A stretch of DNA of 45,807 nucleotides from Bacteroidales bacterium (GCA_009777915.1 WRKV01000005.1:1-45807), one strand, 5' to 3'. Counted from the first letter of the stretch, positions 1 through 11,203 are shown. Notes: generated by a model from the letters alone, not told the origin. Made by a program: numbers and translations.

Positions 1-3000
1 GCAACAACCACCGACACTCTCAGAGCAAATATGCCGGCAGTAGAAGACCTCGAATTTTCCTGCACCTACACCCTCGACGGTTGTAGCGTTACGGCAACAG
101 CCCAAATCGAAAACTCACAATGTACACCACCAACCATGCCGGGAGGATTCACAGCAGACCTCGCGGCAATTTGCTTAGGCGATTCAACCATACTCCGCCT
201 TAGCAGTGGAGTACGAAACCAAGGAGAATGGGTGCTATACGCAGGAGGATGCGGAGACGGAACTCCGATCGCAAGATCCCACGAGAACCTTATAGGGAAC
301 GTAACTTTTACCGTAAAACCTACCCAAACCACAGAGTATTTTATTAGAGGCGAAGGCTGCGGAACAAACACCAGCTGCCAACAACTGACCATAACCGTGA
401 ACCCGTTGCCCAACGTGATTCAAGGTGAGAACGAGGTATGTGTCGGTGCCACCGCTACCGTTATCAACCTAACTCCGGGTGGAACATGGGAAGTAGGCGT
501 TTCAGGACATCTCGCCGTAGACGATCCGGCAGTGGGAACCGTCAGAGGTGTGATGGCAGGAACCGGTACTATATATTATGTACTCCCAACAGGATGCCGC
601 CGCGAAGGACAAATTACCGTGAAAGAGACGCCCGCAGCTATCGTTGGCGATACCAACCTTTGTGTGGGTAGCACCAGAATTTTTACATCTGCAACCCCTG
701 ACGGCATTTGGACTTCATCAGCATCACTTGTGGCAAGCCTAACCTCGCACACATCGGGAGAACTCACCGCAAACACCATCGGCACCACTGAGCTACGCTA
801 TACCCACTCGCTAACCGGTTGCGATATCATGAAAACCGTCAGAGTATGGCAGCAACCCATCAGCACAACAGGCGACCGCTCGGTATGCCGTGGGGAATCC
901 ATTCAACTCACCAACAACACAGTGCCAACAGGCGATGACGTCGGCGTATGGTCGATACAGTCAGGTGGTTCAGCAGCAACCATTTCAGCAACAGGCTTGC
1001 TAACCGCAAACTCCGGAACCAGCTCTGCAACGGTCATCGTGCAATACACCCTCGGACATTGCAGCGATACGTTCCGCGTTGATGTCAGACAGTTGCCGAA
1101 CCCTATCACAGGACCGACAACCCTCTGCGAGGAACAGGTGCAAACCTACACCAACACCGGAACATCAGGAACCTGGTCATCATCGAACACGGCAATCGCA
1201 ACCGTGAATGCCACTTCAGGTGAACTTACCGCTGTGTCAGCCGGAACGTTTGACCTGATCTTTACCTCGCCGTACGGATGTACCACACAATTAGCTATCA
1301 CCGTCAACCCATTGCCCGCCCCCATTGATGGTCCCAACGCTGTGGGCGTAGGCGGAACCATAACTCTCTCAACCACATCAACTGCCGGAGTATGGTCGTC
1401 GCTCAACCCAACCATCGCCTCAGTAGGTGCTTCCAACGGAGTGGTAACCGGTCTATCACAGGGAACGGCAGAAATCAGATATATGTACCCAACAACAGGT
1501 TGCTACAGAATCCACGAAGTTACCGTAAGTTCGTGTGATGTGATCACCTTGACCTCCGCAGCAGGCACTAATATACAAAATAATATCTGTAACGGATCAC
1601 CGATGACCTCCATCATCTACGAACTTAGCAACGGAGTTGCTACGACAACCCAAATTGCATGGTATAGAGACGACGGTACGCCCATGATCAGTCCGCCAAT
1701 GCCGGCAGGCATAAGCTACAACGGTACCACACACACCATCTCAGGATCGCCCACAGCGGTAGGCACATTTGAATACGTCATCACATCGACAGACCACGGA
1801 CCCGGCTGCGACCCTGTTACGGCAAGCGGTGAGATAACCGTGCACCCGCCTGTGTTAGCAGGAACTATTGCAGCAAGCCATAGCATTTGCGACGGAGATG
1901 ACCCGGAAGCGTTCACATCAACAGCAGCAGGCAGTGGAGGATCCCCAACATCCGAATACAGATGGCAGTTTTCGAACAACCAAACCGATTGGTTCGACCG
2001 ATCAGGAAGCAACTCAGTAACCTTCGACGATGCAACCACCCTCAACGTGGTTGATGGTAACCCTACACCATATTATTATAGGAGAGCATTCATAAACAGT
2101 TGCTCAACGGCTTACTCTAACATCTTGACGGTTACTGTGAACCCGGCTCCCGCAATACCTACAGCCGATGTTACACCCAACTCGGCGTGCTCGGGAGATC
2201 CCAACGGTATCATAGAAATCACAGCTCCAACAGGATCAGGCTATACCTATGCTATCGCCGGTAGTGATGGCGTTAGGAGTGCATTCCAAACTTCGCCTAT
2301 ATTCAATGGCAGAAGTTCGAGTGCCTATACTGTAACCGTGAGAAACATCCATGGTTGCGAAAGCACCCAAAGTTTCACCGTGGGCAGCAGTTCCGGTGCA
2401 CCGGTGATCACAGGTTTTAACGTTACACCTAACGACAGTATATGCAGCTCGGCATTGGCAACCACAACCGTAACCCTCACACCGCAATTCGACAAGGACG
2501 GCGGCGTTACATACTCCTATCTTTGGAATACAGGTGACGGCACCTCAACCATTGGAACCGCCGAAACCCTAACCAGAATCGGAGGAACCATCTCAGAAAC
2601 AACAACCTACCAAGTAACCGTGACCAACACGACTAACGGCTGTGATGCCAAAGGTAGTACAATCATCCACGTGATAGATCCGATTACCATCTCCGGTATC
2701 ACCGTATCGAAAGATACCATCTGTATCAACCAAACTGCACCTACTATTACGGTAACACCAAGCACATTGACAGGAGTAACCTACCAATGGCAAAGCTCGA
2801 CAACCGGAATCGGTGGCTACACCAATATCGCGGACAATGCGACAGCACAAATCTATACCGTGCCAAACGCCGCTGTGTCCGACTTGTGGTACAGATGTAT
2901 CGTTACCACCACTGCCGGCATTTGCCCATCGGTAACAAGCGATTCCGTACATGTGGGAGTGTTACCTATACCGGGTTTGCCAACAGTTACAGAGAACCCT

Positions 3001-6000
3001 GTACACGTTTGTGCTATAACAGGAACAGCTGACTTGGTGGCAACCACCAACGAGGCAGGATGCTGCATTCGTTGGTACGACAACAATGGCTTGCTTCAAG
3101 CCCAAACGAACTCCGGCGAAACGTTTACAACAGCCACATTCAGTGCTCCGAACTCGGTAACCTACCGTGCATACGCCGATAACGGAACCTGCTATTCGGC
3201 AGATTTTGTGGAGGTAGTAGCAACCATGCACCTGCCGCATATCCTCACACACGCAAGCGGAGATACAAACCTCGCTACGGCTTGTATTAACCAACCTTTT
3301 AGCGAAATCCACTACAACATCGGTGGAGGTGCTGCAAGTGCATCCATCGCTTGGACACCCCAAGGAACTACCACCGGACAACCAACAGGCATGAACCTCG
3401 AGGTGAACGGACAAGATGTTATCATAAAAGGTACACCTACCGTTGCCGGAACATGGAATTTCGAAATTACAACAACTCCATTTTCAGGAAACGAATGCCC
3501 AGTATTGAAACTAACCGGCAGACTAACCGTGTATCCAACCCCTGCTACACCTACGGCAAACATAACGCCTAACTCAGCTTGTGCAGGTGGTGCACCTGAC
3601 GGTAAAATTACCATCACAGCACCTTTGGGTACAGGCTTTGAATACTCTATCAACGGTGGTACAACATGGCAAACCACGCTCGAATTCGCAGGGCTGAACA
3701 CTGCCGACTACACCGTGATCGCCAAAAACCCGGAAGGTTGCCAAAGTAGTGCAACGTTCTCCGTACCGGGAAGTTCCGGTACTCCGGTTATCACAGGCAT
3801 CAGTATCGTAACAAACCCAACCGTTAACCCTGCCAACAACCTTTGCAGATCCGTGTTAAGCACCACAGAAGTAACCCTGACCCCACAATTCAACAAAGGT
3901 ACAGGCAACTACACCTATGTATGGTCTCCGGGAAGTGCTACCACAGAAGCACTCGTCTTACCCGTGAATAGCATCACAGGAACTACAACCTACACTGTAA
4001 CCATCACCAATACGGATAATCTCTGCTCAAGCAACAAAGACACCACCATTCAGGTGACAGAGCCTATTACAGCCAGCATTGCCACAACAACGCCGGAAAT
4101 CTGCGTTGGTGGAACAGCTCCGGTGATCAACCTAACGGCAAGCACCTCCACAGGAGTTAGCTATCTGTGGCAACGCACGACAAGCGACACCGAACTCGAA
4201 ACCGGCTCGTACCAAAACGTTGGCGGAGACGCAACCACCCAAAACTACACTGTGCCTAACACCCCGGCATCAGACCGTTGGTATCGTTGCACCATCACCA
4301 CAACCGACGGCATCTGTCCGCCGGTGGTGACGAATGCTGTGCAGGTGAAAGTGGTTGCCGCACCGGCTCAGCCCGTTAGAGATGACGGCTCCATCACTGC
4401 ACTTTGTCGCAATGAATCACATGCCTTTGAGGTTCAAGCAGTTACAGGTGTAACCTTTAACTGGACAGCACCGGCAAATTGGACAGCAACAACCGGAACA
4501 GGTACAAGCTTTACAACCGCTCCCGGAACAGGTGCTGCGAGTGGCAATATCGTTGTAACACCGACCAATTCCACCGGATGTACAGGAACTCCGCTAACCA
4601 TATTTGTGACGGTTAACGAACTCCCCGCTATACCTAATCGTACCGATGGATCCCCCAGTGCACTTTGTCGCGGTACAACACATACTTTTGCCGTGAGCTC
4701 CGTTTCGAATGTGAGTTTCGCATGGACGGCTCCGGACAACAACTGGACGCCTGAAACATTCTCAGGATTGGGTTTCCAAACTACACCCGGAACAGGTGCT
4801 ACCAGCGGCAATATCACCGTGACACCAACCAATACAACCACCAACTGTGTAGGACCGGCACTCAACATAGCCATTACCGTTAACGACATTCCTTCTATGC
4901 CTGTTCGCAACGATGGCACCATCAGTGCACTTTGCCCCGGTATAGCACATACCTTTAGTGTGACTACGGAATCAGGCGTAGGCTACGCATGGACGGCTCC
5001 GACAGGCTGGACATTAACCACCGGCGGACCGGCTGCAAATTTCTCAACCGCTCCCGGATCGAGTGCCGTAGCAGGCAATATCACCGTTACGCCGTCGTAT
5101 AGCAACGGCTGCGAAGGACCAAAACTCGAATTCGCCATAGGCATTCACACACCTCCGGCTATCCCGGTTCGCACCGGAACCACCGATGTAATTATTTGTC
5201 GCAACCTTCCGCACACTTTCAGCGTGATTCAAGAAACAGGCGTAACATACGAATGGATAGCACCGGATGCTAACTGGACGCCGTATTCAGTATCTACAGT
5301 AACGTTCTCAACCACACCGGGAGCAACGGCAGACAACGGCAATGTTACTGTTACCCCAACTTCCGCAGAAGGTTGTGTTGGAAGCCCGCTCGAAATACCG
5401 ATAACCATCGCTGCACCTCTCACTTTCACCATCCACCCCGACAACCACGATCTGGTTGTGCCCGTAGGTGTGGATTTCTGCCCCGATACCCTCTTTGTAG
5501 CCGCAACAGCAGGCATATTGCCAATAACCTTCGAATGGTACTTCACAGATGCCAATAACTATACCTCCAACGTAACAGCATTCACAACCGGAGTACAGTC
5601 TACACAGACCACTTCGAAAATTACCATTCCTAACAATGTGTTGGGCGAAAGATACTACCACGTGAAAGCAAGCAACGCCTGCCAATCCAACGTGCAGTCG
5701 AATATCAGCGGACTTAGAGAAGTGGCAGAGGATAAACTGCCCGCAAGCGAATGCAATTTCATTTCAGGTACAGACAATGCTAACATCGTGACGGCTGAAT
5801 TCGCCACCGGTACGCCAACTACCATTCCGGCTCGTGGAAACATAGCAGCACAAATCTGGTCGGATTTTGTAATCTCGCCACAATGCAACAAAACAAGCTA
5901 TAATGGTGGATCAGCACCTACCTTTAATGTGGATTGCAAAAGAAATGAGACACTTACCACTTTCCCAGGAGATTATTTCTCGTGGTGTGCGGTGATGAAA

Positions 6001-6378
6001 TATGCCCATATCCTTTGTCCTGCACCTTGGCGCGTGCCAAGCAAACAAGACTTTATCCACCTCGATATCCTTTTGGGTGGACAAGGTGTACAAGATAGTC
6101 GCAATCCATCTGATCAGGTGATCAGCGGACAAGCCTACACGAGTGGTTCAAATAATAACAACAACTCTGGCACCCACAATCCTCGTGGCGGAAGTTGGCA
6201 AGGTTCTCGATTTACAGCCAATGCGTCGGTGCTCACGGTGGCAAATTCAAACTACTGGTCGTCGACCGACGGTAATACACAAGGAGCATACACCCTGTAT
6301 TACGGAGGGAACCTCATCAGTCCGCAACCAACCAGCAATAAAGGCAGCGGTTTTGCCGTGCGTTGTGTGAAGGATTAA
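1..6378 (+). CDS. Giant secreted/surface protein with many Ig-like repeats and a C-terminal FISUMP (Fib_succ_major) domain; 5' end outside window
   Basis: Frame 1 is open from base 1 (ATTDTLRANM...). Repeated Ig-like modules, then C-terminal YFSWCAVMKYAHILCPAPWRVPSKQDFIHLDILLGG...NYWSST...GSGFAVRCVKD typical of FISUMP. Confidence 0.85.
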   Translation, partial: ATTTDTLRANMPAVEDLEFSCTYTLDGCSVTATAQIENSQCTPPTMPGGFTADLAAICLGDSTILRLSSGVRNQGEWVLYAGGCGDGTPIARSHENLIGNVTFTVKPTQTTEYFIRGEGCGTNTSCQQLTITVNPLPNVIQGENEVCVGATATVINLTPGGTWEVGVSGHLAVDDPAVGTVRGVMAGTGTIYYVLPTGCRREGQITVKETPAAIVGDTNLCVGSTRIFTSATPDGIWTSSASLVASLTSHTSGELTANTIGTTELRYTHSLTGCDIMKTVRVWQQPISTTGDRSVCRGESIQLTNNTVPTGDDVGVWSIQSGGSAATISATGLLTANSGTSSATVIVQYTLGHCSDTFRVDVRQLPNPITGPTTLCEEQVQTYTNTGTSGTWSSSNTAIATVNATSGELTAVSAGTFDLIFTSPYGCTTQLAITVNPLPAPIDGPNAVGVGGTITLSTTSTAGVWSSLNPTIASVGASNGVVTGLSQGTAEIRYMYPTTGCYRIHEVTVSSCDVITLTSAAGTNIQNNICNGSPMTSIIYELSNGVATTTQIAWYRDDGTPMISPPMPAGISYNGTTHTISGSPTAVGTFEYVITSTDHGPGCDPVTASGEITVHPPVLAGTIAASHSICDGDDPEAFTSTAAGSGGSPTSEYRWQFSNNQTDWFDRSGSNSVTFDDATTLNVVDGNPTPYYYRRAFINSCSTAYSNILTVTVNPAPAIPTADVTPNSACSGDPNGIIEITAPTGSGYTYAIAGSDGVRSAFQTSPIFNGRSSSAYTVTVRNIHGCESTQSFTVGSSSGAPVITGFNVTPNDSICSSALATTTVTLTPQFDKDGGVTYSYLWNTGDGTSTIGTAETLTRIGGTISETTTYQVTVTNTTNGCDAKGSTIIHVIDPITISGITVSKDTICINQTAPTITVTPSTLTGVTYQWQSSTTGIGGYTNIADNATAQIYTVPNAAVSDLWYRCIVTTTAGICPSVTSDSVHVGVLPIPGLPTVTENPVHVCAITGTADLVATTNEAGCCIRWYDNNGLLQAQTNSGETFTTATFSAPNSVTYRAYADNGTCYSADFVEVVATMHLPHILTHASGDTNLATACINQPFSEIHYNIGGGAASASIAWTPQGTTTGQPTGMNLEVNGQDVIIKGTPTVAGTWNFEITTTPFSGNECPVLKLTGRLTVYPTPATPTANITPNSACAGGAPDGKITITAPLGTGFEYSINGGTTWQTTLEFAGLNTADYTVIAKNPEGCQSSATFSVPGSSGTPVITGISIVTNPTVNPANNLCRSVLSTTEVTLTPQFNKGTGNYTYVWSPGSATTEALVLPVNSITGTTTYTVTITNTDNLCSSNKDTTIQVTEPITASIATTTPEICVGGTAPVINLTASTSTGVSYLWQRTTSDTELETGSYQNVGGDATTQNYTVPNTPASDRWYRCTITTTDGICPPVVTNAVQVKVVAAPAQPVRDDGSITALCRNESHAFEVQAVTGVTFNWTAPANWTATTGTGTSFTTAPGTGAASGNIVVTPTNSTGCTGTPLTIFVTVNELPAIPNRTDGSPSALCRGTTHTFAVSSVSNVSFAWTAPDNNWTPETFSGLGFQTTPGTGATSGNITVTPTNTTTNCVGPALNIAITVNDIPSMPVRNDGTISALCPGIAHTFSVTTESGVGYAWTAPTGWTLTTGGPAANFSTAPGSSAVAGNITVTPSYSNGCEGPKLEFAIGIHTPPAIPVRTGTTDVIICRNLPHTFSVIQETGVTYEWIAPDANWTPYSVSTVTFSTTPGATADNGNVTVTPTSAEGCVGSPLEIPITIAAPLTFTIHPDNHDLVVPVGVDFCPDTLFVAATAGILPITFEWYFTDANNYTSNVTAFTTGVQSTQTTSKITIPNNVLGERYYHVKASNACQSNVQSNISGLREVAEDKLPASECNFISGTDNANIVTAEFATGTPTTIPARGNIAAQIWSDFVISPQCNKTSYNGGSAPTFNVDCKRNETLTTFPGDYFSWCAVMKYAHILCPAPWRVPSKQDFIHLDILLGGQGVQDSRNPSDQVISGQAYTSGSNNNNNSGTHNPRGGSWQGSRFTANASVLTVANSNYWSSTDGNTQGAYTLYYGGNLISPQPTSNKGSGFAVRCVKD

Positions 6379-6401
6379 TGAATAACAAAATCGTAAATCG
6401 T

Positions 6402-6440
6402 AAAAAAAAAATGAAATGCTTTGCATTTCATTTTTTTTTT
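6402..6440. terminator. A-tract/hairpin/T-tract terminator, likely bidirectional
   Basis: AAAAAAAAAATGAAATGC-TTT-GCATTTCATTTTTTTTTT inverted repeat directly after the FISUMP gene. Confidence 0.75.
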
Positions 6441-6450
6441 GTATCTTTGC
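6441..6450 (+). promoter_or_regulatory. Bacteroidota-type -7 promoter element (gTATCTTTGC)
   Basis: Matches the TAnnTTTG consensus; 25 nt upstream of the PAP2 start codon. Confidence 0.7.
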
Positions 6451-6474
6451 AGTCGAGAATGTAATTAAAAAACA

Positions 6475-7179
6475 ATGAAAGAATTTGTAGAAAACCTGCT
6501 CCCTTACGAGCGCAACTTGTTTTTTTTACTCAATGGTAGCGATTCTGTTTTTTTGGATAGTTTTATGCGTATCATAAGTACAACTCAAACGTGGCTCCCG
6601 CTTTATCTGCTTGTTTTGTTTTTAGTTTTTTACAAAACAACTTCGATAAAACAGTCCATATTTATTACCTTTTTCTTTATTTTAATGGTTACGCTGTGCG
6701 ATCAATTTTCGTCGGGATTAATAAAACCTATTTTCGAACGCCTTCGTCCCGGACATCATCCTGATTTTAAGGAGTTTGTGCAACTTGTAAATGGTCGTCG
6801 TGGAGGTACTTACAGTTTTATTTCAGGACATGCAACCAACAGTTTCGGATTTGCAGTATTACTTTCGCTGGTATTTCGACATCGAATGATAACGATTATT
6901 GCACTGATTTGGGCTACATTCATTGCTTATTCGCGGGTTTATCTCGGTATGCATTTTATTTCCGATATTATTGGCGGAATGATTTCAGGAACATTGATTT
7001 CATTGATTTTGTATTATTTCGTGCTTATTCCTTTGCGAAAAAGGATATTCAAGATACAAGATTCCGAAAAAACACAACTGTTTTCCAAACAACACGGCAA
7101 GATGATGTGGATAGGTTTTGCAGTATATTTTGTTGCCGTAATTTTTTACAGTCAAATTATAGTATTTTTCAATTCATAA
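6475..7179 (+). CDS. PAP2 superfamily phosphatase
   Basis: Motifs KPIFERLRPG, SFISGHATNSFG, YSRVYLGMHFISD; multiple TM segments. Confidence 0.85.
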   Translation: MKEFVENLLPYERNLFFLLNGSDSVFLDSFMRIISTTQTWLPLYLLVLFLVFYKTTSIKQSIFITFFFILMVTLCDQFSSGLIKPIFERLRPGHHPDFKEFVQLVNGRRGGTYSFISGHATNSFGFAVLLSLVFRHRMITIIALIWATFIAYSRVYLGMHFISDIIGGMISGTLISLILYYFVLIPLRKRIFKIQDSEKTQLFSKQHGKMMWIGFAVYFVAVIFYSQIIVFFNS

Positions 7180-7183
7180 AAAT

Positions 7184-8653
7184 ATGACAATTCGATTTCC
7201 ACATATTGTGTTATTTTTTGCCATTTTGCTTGGCGGAATTATTTATGCACTTCACCTGCAAGGCTTGGTAACCGCAGCAAACGAAGTGTATGCACGATTT
7301 TTGGCATTGGGTGTATTCGTTGCAAGTTTTTTGCTCATCGCTTGGCAAAAAGCAAAAAATCATCGCTTTTCGTGGGGGGATTTTTACAAGAATGAGACGT
7401 CGATTATCGTCAGTTTGACCTTGCTTTTGGTAACTTCCTTTCTTGCACGAGAAATGGGATACTATGCTGTAACATTTTTTGTCGTAGCGGCGTTAGTTCA
7501 TTTTCTTTACACGCACAAATTTTATCCGCCACCCAAAGTTTTTTACTTCGTGTTTTTGTATGCCCTACTTATGTTTTTGGGTACTATAGGCACCCCAAAG
7601 GGCTTTGGCTTTCCGGATCGTACCCTTTCATTTTACGTGCTACCATTGTCGCTATGTTTTTTTCGTTTATCGAAAGAAACGTTGTTGAAAATTGGGGAAG
7701 TTTTTTTTAAGATGACTATTGTTTTTCTCACTGTATGTGTGCTATATTGGTGGTACAATTTTTTGCATTTAGATGCGGATTTTCTGCCGTGGATCTCAGG
7801 AAAAACGGGCTATATAACCGAGATGCCCCGAAGTATTATGGGCAGTCAATCCGGAGAGAGCGTTAGCAATCCTGTGCATCTTCCAGCCTATTTTTTTATT
7901 TCCTTATGGTCGTACTACAACCATCCGAGTTTCATTGCATTTGTTTTGCTTTGCGGACTTATTGTCGGCTTTTATCTGTATTCCCAAAAGTGCATTGCAA
8001 CATTAGAATTGGCATTGTGCATCGCACTTTGCTTTTTTGTGGTGTTTTTGCTGCAAAGCCGTGTTGGTATCGTGAGCGTTTCGCTTATTACCGCAATCTC
8101 CATATTGTATTTTTTATTCAAAAAAAGCAGGCGACTTGCTCTCTTAGTTGGGCTTTTCCTTATAGTTATCGGCGCATTTTTTTATTCGCATAGAGATAAA
8201 GTGGAGTTCATATTTATTGGCGACCCCATTCGAACGTCATACAGTCAGATAGCTGTAAGTTATATAAAAGAAAATTTTTGGTGGGGAAGCGGGTATAATA
8301 ATCAGCAACAAGTGTTGGAGCAGCAAGCCGAAAAGATGATAGAAACATTAGCATATCCTGTGTATCCGCCAATATATTTTGTACACAACCAGTTTCTTGA
8401 CGATATGGTGCAGTACGGTATTTGGGGGCTGATAGCACTGTTGCTTGTGCTTGGTGCAATAGCCTGTTATGCTATAAAAAATCGCAGCTACCTGTTGCTG
8501 ATGCTGCTATGTTCTACAGTTATACTTATGTGGATAGATGCACCTTTTTACAAGCAGATTGGTATTATGCGCTGCATAACGTTTTTAGTGTTTTTTGTAG
8601 CAATAGTTGAGAGTACAAAAGATAAATCTAAAATTGTAAATATAGAATCGTAA
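7184..8653 (+). CDS. O-antigen ligase/polymerase-like polytopic membrane protein
   Basis: Many hydrophobic helices, Wzy/WaaL-like loop, location in polysaccharide cluster. Confidence 0.65.
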   Translation: MTIRFPHIVLFFAILLGGIIYALHLQGLVTAANEVYARFLALGVFVASFLLIAWQKAKNHRFSWGDFYKNETSIIVSLTLLLVTSFLAREMGYYAVTFFVVAALVHFLYTHKFYPPPKVFYFVFLYALLMFLGTIGTPKGFGFPDRTLSFYVLPLSLCFFRLSKETLLKIGEVFFKMTIVFLTVCVLYWWYNFLHLDADFLPWISGKTGYITEMPRSIMGSQSGESVSNPVHLPAYFFISLWSYYNHPSFIAFVLLCGLIVGFYLYSQKCIATLELALCIALCFFVVFLLQSRVGIVSVSLITAISILYFLFKKSRRLALLVGLFLIVIGAFFYSHRDKVEFIFIGDPIRTSYSQIAVSYIKENFWWGSGYNNQQQVLEQQAEKMIETLAYPVYPPIYFVHNQFLDDMVQYGIWGLIALLLVLGAIACYAIKNRSYLLLMLLCSTVILMWIDAPFYKQIGIMRCITFLVFFVAIVESTKDKSKIVNIES

Positions 8654-9436
8654 ATGGCAAAGCCACAAGTCATAGTATCCTTAACCTCGTTTCCGGCAGC
8701 AATACGCTACGCAACAAGTGCCGTGCAGTCTCTTTTGGAAGGCACTGTGCTACCCGATAAACTTGTGCTTTATCTTACGTTTTCACAATTCAAAAACGGC
8801 GAAATACCACAGGAGTTAAAAGATTTGTCGGCAAAACATCCGGTGTTTGAAATCCGAAATTACGACGACGAGATTCGTTCATACCGCAAACTAATTCCGG
8901 CATTGAAAGATTTTCCGGATGCCACCATTGTAACCGTTGACGATGATGTGTGGTATGATAAAAATATGTTGCGTGATTTATTGTGCTTACACAAACAAAT
9001 TCCCAACGTGATCATTGCACACCGTGCCAAACGCATAAAGTTGAATGTGCCATATCGCAAGTGGAAGAAATATCGTTGGTATAGTTTTTTGACAAAAAAG
9101 TTGAACGTTAGTTTCAGAAACATACAAACCGGCGTGGGCGGTGTGCTGTATCCGCCCCACTCGTTAAAGGCTGATATGCTTGATGCCACGCTATTCAAAG
9201 AGATTGCACCAACTACGGACGATATTTGGTTTTGGGCTGCGGCTGTGGCAAACGGTACGAAAATCGTGCCTTTTCCTTTTGGAATACACAACAAGCCTCG
9301 CGGTTTGCAAAAACCAAAAGAACTGTCGCTAAAAACTGTGAATTTCAAAACCGGAACAGACCTGAACCGCACAACACTTGAAAAAATTCTTAAAAAATAT
9401 CCAATAATTAAACAAAGATTTGAAGATGAAAACTAA
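8654..9436 (+). CDS. Putative glycosyltransferase
   Basis: VIVSLTSFPAAIRYATSAVQSLLEGTVLPDKLVLYL..., VDDDVWYD DXD-like motif; start codon abuts previous stop. Confidence 0.65.
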   Translation: MAKPQVIVSLTSFPAAIRYATSAVQSLLEGTVLPDKLVLYLTFSQFKNGEIPQELKDLSAKHPVFEIRNYDDEIRSYRKLIPALKDFPDATIVTVDDDVWYDKNMLRDLLCLHKQIPNVIIAHRAKRIKLNVPYRKWKKYRWYSFLTKKLNVSFRNIQTGVGGVLYPPHSLKADMLDATLFKEIAPTTDDIWFWAAAVANGTKIVPFPFGIHNKPRGLQKPKELSLKTVNFKTGTDLNRTTLEKILKKYPIIKQRFEDEN

Positions 9437-10310
9437 CGAAAAAAATCCGCTTGTATCTGTTATCATTCCCGTTTACAAGTCTGAAAAACACCTTGAACAA
9501 TGCTTGGTATCTGTGATTTTTAACTCTTACAAAAATCTCGAAATCATTGTTGTTGACGATGGCTCACCCGATAACAGTGCTGCCGTTTACAACAAGTATG
9601 CCGAATTCGACAAGCGAATAAAGATCATTGTTCAAGAGAACAAGGGTGTTTCCTTTGCCCGAAACGCCGGAACCAACGCTGCAACCGGTGAATATGTTCA
9701 CTATTTGGACAGCGATGATTACGTTGACTTAAATTTTTACGAGGAACTTGTAAATGATGCCGTGTTGTACGATGCCGATATTGTCGCCTGCGGAGTAAAA
9801 ATGGCAAGCACCGTTGTAACCATAACGTACGATGCCCGAATAATTTGTACCGACCTGTACACCAAAATCGAAAAACTTCAATGTGCTAAATACGGCTACG
9901 CGGTGCGCTACTTGTTACGCCGAAGTTTTTTAACAGAAAATGAATTTCAATTCGTTACCGGAAGATACTTTGAGGATTTGCCTTTTACGCTTTCGGTAGT
10001 GAAAGCCGCTAATCGCGTTGTTATCAATCCAAACACGTTTTACTACTACGTTCGTCGCCCGGGTACCATAACCACCTCTCTCAAAGGGCGTCGAAAACTT
10101 AGAGAATGGGCACGTGAATTTAGAACGAATTTTTTGAAGGAAAATATGCTGCCCAAATCGCTGATGAATGAACCAAAAACCGTATACAAAATTCTCCTGT
10201 TCGGACATATCCCTGTGGGAAAAAAAGTCGTTAGGAGTGGCGGCAGTCGGGTTTCGTACAATTTATTCGAAGTGCCGATTTTCAAAACAAGACGCAAGTT
10301 ATACGAATAA
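9426..10310 (+). CDS. Glycosyltransferase family 2
   Basis: PLVSVIIPVYKSEKHLEQCL...IIVVDDGSPDNS...DSDDYVD. Confidence 0.9.
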   Translation: MKTNEKNPLVSVIIPVYKSEKHLEQCLVSVIFNSYKNLEIIVVDDGSPDNSAAVYNKYAEFDKRIKIIVQENKGVSFARNAGTNAATGEYVHYLDSDDYVDLNFYEELVNDAVLYDADIVACGVKMASTVVTITYDARIICTDLYTKIEKLQCAKYGYAVRYLLRRSFLTENEFQFVTGRYFEDLPFTLSVVKAANRVVINPNTFYYYVRRPGTITTSLKGRRKLREWAREFRTNFLKENMLPKSLMNEPKTVYKILLFGHIPVGKKVVRSGGSRVSYNLFEVPIFKTRRKLYE

Positions 10311-10315
10311 AACGA

Positions 10316-11203
10316 ATGAAAAAGAAACAACCTTTGATCTCCGTCATCATCCCTGTTTACAAGGTTGAGAAGTACTTGGAACAGTGCTTAGTATCCGTGA
10401 TTTTCAACTCGTACAAAAATCTCGAAATCATCGTTATTGACGATGGTTCGCCCGACAATAGTGCCGCCATTTACAACAAGTATGCTGAATGTGATGAACG
10501 AATAAAAATAATCGTTCAAGAAAAAGAAAGCGAAGGACCTTCTGCCGCACGAAACACAGGAATCAAGAATGCAACAGGCGACTACATTCATTTTATGGAC
10601 AGCGACGATTACATTGACTTAAACTTTTACGAGGAACTCATAAACGATGCTTTGCAATGCGATGCCGACATTGCCGCTGCAGGAGTGAAAATGACAAACT
10701 CTGTGCTAACCATCAAACACGATGCTCGAATAGTTTGTGCCGACTTGTACACCAAGTTTGAGAAACTTCAATGTGCCAGATACACTTATATATGGTGCTA
10801 TTTGTTTCGTCGTGATTTTTTGGTAGAAAACAACCTTTTATTCGTTGTTGGAAGATACTTTGAAGATGTGGCTTTCGCACTTTCGGCAGTAAAAGTCGCC
10901 AATCGTGTCGTTATCAATCCAAACACGTTTTACTACTACGTTCGTCGTCCGGGAGCTATAACAACCACTAAATTTCCCAAAAGAAGCGAGGATTTGAAAT
11001 GGGCACGGCATTGGAGATCTGAATTTTTCAAGGAAAATAATCTTCCTAAATCGCTGATAAGTGGACAAAAAACCGTGTATAAAATCCTCCTGTTCGGACA
11101 TATTCCTGTGGGAAAAAAAGTTGTTAGAAGCAGTGGTAGCCGAATCACGTACAGCATACTTGGGGTAACTATTTTCAAAACAAGACGCAAGCTATACGAA
11201 TAG
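10316..11203 (+). CDS. Glycosyltransferase family 2, tandem paralog of the preceding gene
   Basis: PLISVIIPVYKVEKYLEQCLVSVIFNSYKNLEIIVIDDGSPDNSAA...; near-identical C-terminus KTVYKILLFGHIPVGKKVVRS...FKTRRKLYE. Confidence 0.9.
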   Translation: MKKKQPLISVIIPVYKVEKYLEQCLVSVIFNSYKNLEIIVIDDGSPDNSAAIYNKYAECDERIKIIVQEKESEGPSAARNTGIKNATGDYIHFMDSDDYIDLNFYEELINDALQCDADIAAAGVKMTNSVLTIKHDARIVCADLYTKFEKLQCARYTYIWCYLFRRDFLVENNLLFVVGRYFEDVAFALSAVKVANRVVINPNTFYYYVRRPGAITTTKFPKRSEDLKWARHWRSEFFKENNLPKSLISGQKTVYKILLFGHIPVGKKVVRSSGSRITYSILGVTIFKTRRKLYE

